Notes under the pieces: generated by a model
What the model was told of the DNA's origin: nothing
What the model saw: only the letters and a program-made list of their open reading frames with translations
The model's database searches: none
Part shown: in pieces, positions 49,425-53,008 of the stretch
Numbering within the stretch: the stretch's first letter is position 1
Layout of the letters: each line of letters begins with the position of its first letter
DNA from: an uncultured Coriobacteriaceae bacterium
Lineage (GTDB): Bacteria > Actinomycetota > Coriobacteriia > Coriobacteriales > QAMH01
NCBI GenBank assembly: GCA_900544245.1
Contig: UQUH01000006.1
Coordinates: 1-53,008 of the forward strand
Length of the DNA stretch: 53,008 nucleotides
Reading direction: 5' to 3'
Position numbers and translations under genes: made by a program

Positions 49425-51637
49425 TACCGGTTCCCCCCTTCACTACCCGAACCGTCCGCACCCTGCGAACCCGAGGACGCGTTCTGGAAGAACATCTGGA
49501 GGAACAGCGTGTCCATGAGATCGTCCATGGACTCGATGCCCATGCGCTCCCTGAGGGCGTCCTTGTTCTCTTCCCAGTACTGCTGGTAATACTGGTAATA
49601 CTGCTGGTAGGTATTGAAATCGATGCCGTTCTCCTCCCAGAGGCTGTCCTCGTAGGAATCGTACGCGGCAGCGATGCCGACCAACGTGTCCTTCTCGGCC
49701 GCCGCCGATTGCGTGACGAAGGCAAACGAGCCGAAGATGAGGGTGAGCGAGACGGTGATGCCGATGAGGACCATCTTGCGCTCGCCGAAGATGTCGCCCA
49801 TGTACCAGTTGCGCTGGGTCGCGGCGCTCACGCCGTTGAAGGAGTTGCGGAACGTGCGCGCGCTTTCGTCAACGCCCACGCCGGAGAGGTAGACCGGGGC
49901 GATACGCTTCTTGGTGTTGCCCGTGAAGCCGAGGAAGATCACGGCGATGACGAGCGCGATGACGGCCATGATCCACAGGTCGCCGAGCGGGATGGCATTT
50001 GACGCGACGCCGAACATCGTCTGCAGGTACGGGGCGACGACCGACACCGAGATGAGCGGGAACCCGATGCAGCAGCCGACGGTGAGGACAGTCATGAGGC
50101 CCAGACTCGCCCATTCGCTGCGATACACCGTGAGCTCGACATCCTGGGCGTCGTTGTTGGCGATGGCGAGGATCTTGCCGAGCCACTTGGTCCAGAACAT
50201 GAAGGTCGCGGCGGAGCCGAAGACAAGCAGGATGAGCAGGATGACGTTCTCCGACTGCGCGAAGGACTGCAACGCCGCCCACTTGGAGACGAGCATGCCG
50301 AACGGGGCGATGAACATGCCCATGATGCCGATGGCCATGAGACGTGCCAGGCGGGGCATGCGCTCGAAGAGGTCGTCCATGTCCTCGATGTTACGGCTTC
50401 CGATGTGATGCTCGGCGGTGCCCACGCACAGGAACAGCAGCGACTTGGCAACCGCGTGGAAAATGAGCAGGAAGATGGCGGCCCAGATCGCGCCGTCGCT
50501 ACCGACGCCGGCGCAGGCGACGATGAGGCCGAGGTTGGAGATGGTCGAGTACGCCAGCACGCGCTTGGCGTTGGACTGGCTGATGGCCGCCAGCGCGCAG
50601 AACAGGAAGGTCGCGATGCCGACGGTCATCACGAGGAAGCCGGGCATGTTGAAGCCGAGGCAGGGAGAGATCTTGATGAGCAGGAAGACGCCGGCCTTGA
50701 CCATGGTCGACGAATGCAGCAACGCCGACGTTGGCGTGGGCGCGACCATGGCGCCGAGAAGCCAGCTCTGGAAGGGCATCTGCGCTGCCTTGGTGAATGC
50801 GGCGAGCGCGAACAGGAGCAAGGGAGCGTAGGTGACGAAGCCCATGCCGGCGGCGGCGAGCGCGAGCGTCGACTCGATGAATCGGTCGAGCTCCATGACG
50901 CCGTAGAAGCTGCCAACCCAGATGAGCGCGATGGTGAAGGCGATGCCGCCGATCATGTTGAGCACGATCTGCAGGAAGGAGTTGTCGATGGCTTCCTTCG
51001 TGCGCGTGTACCCGATGAGGGCGAACGAGCAGACCGTCGTGACCTCCCATGCGCACAGCATCCACGTGAGCGAGTTGCAGAACACGATCGCGAACATGGC
51101 GCCGAGGAAGGCGAACATCACGGAGAAGAAGGAGCTGCGGCGATCGGGACCGTCGTTATGCGCCTCGTGCACGCGCATGTAGCCCAGGCCGTAGACGATG
51201 ATGCCGGAACCGACGATGCCGATGATGAGCGCCATGATGATCGAGAAGTTGTCGATGTAGAGCTCGTTGACCACGTTGACGTGCTCGGCAACGGCAAGGT
51301 CGAGGTAGAACACGAGGCCGAGCTGGATGATGGCGAGCGCGATGGCGAGCGGCTTTCGGTAGTAGATGCCCTTGATGATGATGTAGAGGCACAGCGCGAC
51401 CTCGATCACGAGCGCGATGTAACCGATGATCGTGGCCGTCGCGTCATCGACGGCGAACAGGTGCGTCTCGGGCGACAGGAACTGTGCCGCGCAGAAGATG
51501 CTTCCGCATGCGATGACGAGCGCTCCCACCACGGTGATGTAGCTGCGCGCACGATCGTCGCGCACGAACATCAATATGAGAGCGACGAGCACGGGAAACA
51601 GGATGAGAAACGCTGTGGTCGCGATCCCGACTTCCAT
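49424..51637 (-). CDS. echA: Ech hydrogenase membrane subunit EchA (NuoL/MrpA-like)
   Basis: A 737-residue antiporter-like subunit with about 16 membrane helices that carries the ion-pumping path. Family pieces include SLTWMLCAWEVTTVCSFALI, LGAMVAPTPTSALLHSSTMV and HAVAKSLLFLCVG. After the last helix (VSLTLIFGSFAFV) the protein has a soluble tail of about 100 residues with a Tyr/Gln-rich run (YQQYYQYYQQYW) and a Gly/Ser-rich end, unlike usual NuoL tails. The start is ATG 51637 with GGGAG 8 nt upstream; GTG 51682 is less likely. It is first in the operon echA-B-C-D-E-F, the same order as in Methanosarcina barkeri. Ion specificity (H+ or Na+) is unknown. Confidence 0.93.
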   Translation of the reverse strand: MEVGIATTAFLILFPVLVALILMFVRDDRARSYITVVGALVIACGSIFCAAQFLSPETHLFAVDDATATIIGYIALVIEVALCLYIIIKGIYYRKPLAIALAIIQLGLVFYLDLAVAEHVNVVNELYIDNFSIIMALIIGIVGSGIIVYGLGYMRVHEAHNDGPDRRSSFFSVMFAFLGAMFAIVFCNSLTWMLCAWEVTTVCSFALIGYTRTKEAIDNSFLQIVLNMIGGIAFTIALIWVGSFYGVMELDRFIESTLALAAAGMGFVTYAPLLLFALAAFTKAAQMPFQSWLLGAMVAPTPTSALLHSSTMVKAGVFLLIKISPCLGFNMPGFLVMTVGIATFLFCALAAISQSNAKRVLAYSTISNLGLIVACAGVGSDGAIWAAIFLLIFHAVAKSLLFLCVGTAEHHIGSRNIEDMDDLFERMPRLARLMAIGIMGMFIAPFGMLVSKWAALQSFAQSENVILLILLVFGSAATFMFWTKWLGKILAIANNDAQDVELTVYRSEWASLGLMTVLTVGCCIGFPLISVSVVAPYLQTMFGVASNAIPLGDLWIMAVIALVIAVIFLGFTGNTKKRIAPVYLSGVGVDESARTFRNSFNGVSAATQRNWYMGDIFGERKMVLIGITVSLTLIFGSFAFVTQSAAAEKDTLVGIAAAYDSYEDSLWEENGIDFNTYQQYYQYYQQYWEENKDALRERMGIESMDDLMDTLFLQMFFQNASSGSQGADGSGSEGGNR

Positions 51638-51686
51638 CGAAACTTCTCCCTTCCGGACTCCGGACAGGCAATCCGTTTTCACACAT

Positions 51687-51701
51687 AGTAATTTGATTAC
51701 T
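51687..51701. promoter_or_regulatory. Palindromic operator-like site upstream of echA
   Basis: AGTAAT-TTG-ATTACT is a perfect 6+3+6 palindrome in an AT-rich island 50 bp before the echA ATG. It overlaps a weak -10-like TACTAT on the minus strand (51685-51690). It may bind a regulator of the hydrogenase operon. Confidence 0.45.
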
Positions 51702-51776
51702 TTAGTTCAGTGTAGAGCGTTTGAGGAGGGCAAAACCGGTGAGCGAGCGCATAAATGGTCTACCGGAGCAAATGAC

Positions 51777-52295
51777 CTAGATAACGCCGGGAAAGCCAAG
51801 CTGGCGCAAGGCCTCGAACAGCACGATGTTGGCGGCGTTCGAGAGGTTGAGCGAGACGGCGTCCGGGTCTGCCGGGTCGCTGAGCGGACCTTGCGTGGTC
51901 GCCGGCGAGAGGCCCTCGCGCTCGAGCATGGGAATGCGCAGGCAGCGCTCGGGATGGGCGGCCAGCACATCGGCGTCGATGCCGACGGACTCCCTGCCGA
52001 ACATGAGGTAGTCGCCGTCTGCATACGAGACCTCGTGGTAATAGGCATCGGCGCGTTTCGTGAACATCCAGGGGCGTGCATCGGGGTTTTTCCCGAGGAA
52101 CTCGGCATAGTCGTCGTAGACGACGAGGTCGATGTCATGCCAGTACCCCATGCCGCTACGACGTACCATGCGATCGTCCAGCGAGAAGCCAAGTGGTCCA
52201 ATGAGGTGCAGGCGCGTGTCGGTGAGCACGCACGAGCGTCCGATGGTTCCCGTGTTTGCGGGTATCTCGGGTTGGAACAAGACGACGTTGAGCAT
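51777..52295 (-). CDS. trmL: tRNA (cytidine/uridine-34 2'-O)-methyltransferase TrmL
   Basis: A 172-residue SPOUT methyltransferase. It starts with the family sequence VVLFQPEIPANTGTIGR and has LMFGRESVGI (motif 2) and the trefoil-knot SLNLSNAANIVLFEALRQ (motif 3). It methylates the wobble nucleotide of tRNA-Leu isoacceptors. Between IPML and SLNL there is an extra segment of about 15 residues (EREGLSPATTQGPLSDPADP), absent from typical short TrmL. The ATG at 52295 has GGAGG close upstream; sbcC ends 9 nt before it. Confidence 0.93.
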   Translation of the reverse strand: MLNVVLFQPEIPANTGTIGRSCVLTDTRLHLIGPLGFSLDDRMVRRSGMGYWHDIDLVVYDDYAEFLGKNPDARPWMFTKRADAYYHEVSYADGDYLMFGRESVGIDADVLAAHPERCLRIPMLEREGLSPATTQGPLSDPADPDAVSLNLSNAANIVLFEALRQLGFPGVI

Positions 52296-52304
52296 GACCC
52301 TCCT

Positions 52305-53008
52305 CTAGAGCACGAGCTCGAGCGTGGAACCCGAACGGGTCTTCTCGACCCTGATCTGGCGCGTGATGCGGTCTTTGAGGTCACTGACGTGACTGACGAT
52401 GCCGATCATGCGATCGTCGGAACTGAGCTTGCCGAGCACGTCGACGGCGAGCTGGCAGGTTTCCTCGTCGAGCGTGCCAAACCCCTCGTCCACGAACATG
52501 GCATCGATGTACATGCCACCCGCCTGGGCCATGATGACGTCTGACAGGCCGAGCGCCAGCGCGAGCGAGGCAAGAAAGGTCTCGCCACCGGACAGCGTCT
52601 CGGACGGACGCAAGGTGCCCGTATAGCGATCGAGTACGTCTATCTCGAGTCCGGCACTCGCCCTCCGGTCACGGCCGCGTTCGCGATGCACGAGACTGTA
52701 GCGGCTCGCGGACATGACGTGCAGGCGTTCGTTTGCCGCCCCCAGTACGCGGTCAAAGTAGGCGCCCTGCACGTACGTCTCGAAGGCGACCTTTCCGAGG
52801 GCGCCGGCAAGCCTGCCGCTCGCGAGACGCGAGAGCCGGTCGATCGTTACGAAGCGCTCTTCGAGCCCGCTCATGCGCTTGGCATGTCGCCCGATGGATT
52901 CGAGACAATCCGCGTTGCGGCTCACGAGGGCCTGTGTCTGGGCGAGCTCGCCTGCGAGGGCCTCGTCGCGCTCGGACAGCGCATCGCACGGGACGGCACA
53001 TCGCTTTT
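52305..53008 (-). CDS. sbcC: Exonuclease SbcC, C-terminal part (runs off the window)
   Basis: The 3' end of an SbcC/Rad50-type ATPase; the frame is open to the right edge. The start of the visible part is coiled coil (DALSERDEALAGELAQTQAL), followed by the C-terminal ATPase lobe with signature LSGGETFLASLALALGLSD, Walker B AMFVDEGFGTLDEE and IVSHVSDLKDRI. With the SbcD nuclease it cuts hairpins and DNA ends with bound proteins. SbcD is often encoded just upstream, outside this window. trmL follows by 9 nt. Confidence 0.93.
   Translation of the reverse strand, partial: KRCAVPCDALSERDEALAGELAQTQALVSRNADCLESIGRHAKRMSGLEERFVTIDRLSRLASGRLAGALGKVAFETYVQGAYFDRVLGAANERLHVMSASRYSLVHRERGRDRRASAGLEIDVLDRYTGTLRPSETLSGGETFLASLALALGLSDVIMAQAGGMYIDAMFVDEGFGTLDEETCQLAVDVLGKLSSDDRMIGIVSHVSDLKDRITRQIRVEKTRSGSTLELVL

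Noticed and set aside
45998..51637. Partial NADH dehydrogenase (Nuo/complex I) operon
   Set aside because: The large subunit has both nickel-binding CxxC pairs, and there are six subunits in Ech order, so it is a hydrogenase.
1..53008. Insertion sequences, prophage, CRISPR or attachment sites
   Set aside because: I found no transposase, integrase, phage gene, spaced repeat array or tRNA-flanking duplication in the window.

Overview
The window is about 53 kb of GC-rich chromosome (roughly 60% by eye). It holds 50 protein-coding genes or gene fragments and one tRNA, and no recognisable mobile element or CRISPR array. Gene content and order point to an anaerobic actinobacterium, most likely of class Coriobacteriia. 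The run ftsK - rodZ-like - rimO - pgsA - cinA - recA - recX ... miaB - miaA - dapF - hflX / lexA / nrdR is the order I recall from Actinobacteria. An Ech-type [NiFe] hydrogenase, indolepyruvate:ferredoxin oxidoreductase and amino-acid symporters fit an anaerobic amino-acid fermenter. The taxonomic call is inference; nothing in the window fixes genus or species.

Layout, left to right. 1-226: broken 5' end of a sodium:solute symporter. 528-2525: VanZ-family membrane protein facing an AGCS amino-acid symporter. 2568-4740: dut and nrdR, then an SOS locus where lexA is divergent from a 95-residue tail-anchored protein, with three LexA boxes spaced exactly 28 bp apart. 4705-31747: a nearly unbroken minus-strand array for DNA repair (recA, recX), tRNA and ribosome modification (miaA, miaB, rimO), RNA decay (rny, RNase J), cell division and envelope (ftsK, rodZ-like, pgsA), lysine/diaminopimelate synthesis (dapA, dapB, dapF), SpoVS, a GHKL ATPase, phosphoglucomutase, a dGTPase-like enzyme and guaB. 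31919-33864: TatD, tRNA-Ala(GGC) with promoter and terminator, and gluQ. 33874-42651: a foldase-like lipoprotein, iorAB, two acyl/aryl-CoA ligases, an ACT protein, an FHA protein and a D,D-carboxypeptidase. 42715-45970: a large VanW protein and a second CDP-alcohol phosphatidyltransferase. 45998-51637: echFEDCBA (transcribed A to F). 51777-53008: trmL and the 3' part of sbcC.

How the parts work together. LexA boxes at lexA, at its divergent neighbour and inside the recA promoter define a local SOS regulon. IorAB and the two ligases would turn aryl-pyruvates from aromatic amino acids into aryl-acetyl-CoA and free acids while reducing ferredoxin. Ech could reoxidise that ferredoxin, making H2 and an ion gradient. 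That link is inference.

Two places look damaged and may be assembly errors: the symporter at the left edge, and RNase J, which carries a 44-nt G-rich insertion between 12-bp direct repeats that shifts the frame. The most interesting unexplained items are the SOS-linked tail-anchored small protein, the SpoVS / GHKL ATPase / RNase Y neighbourhood, a trichomonad-type IMP dehydrogenase, and unusual tails on EchA and EchF.
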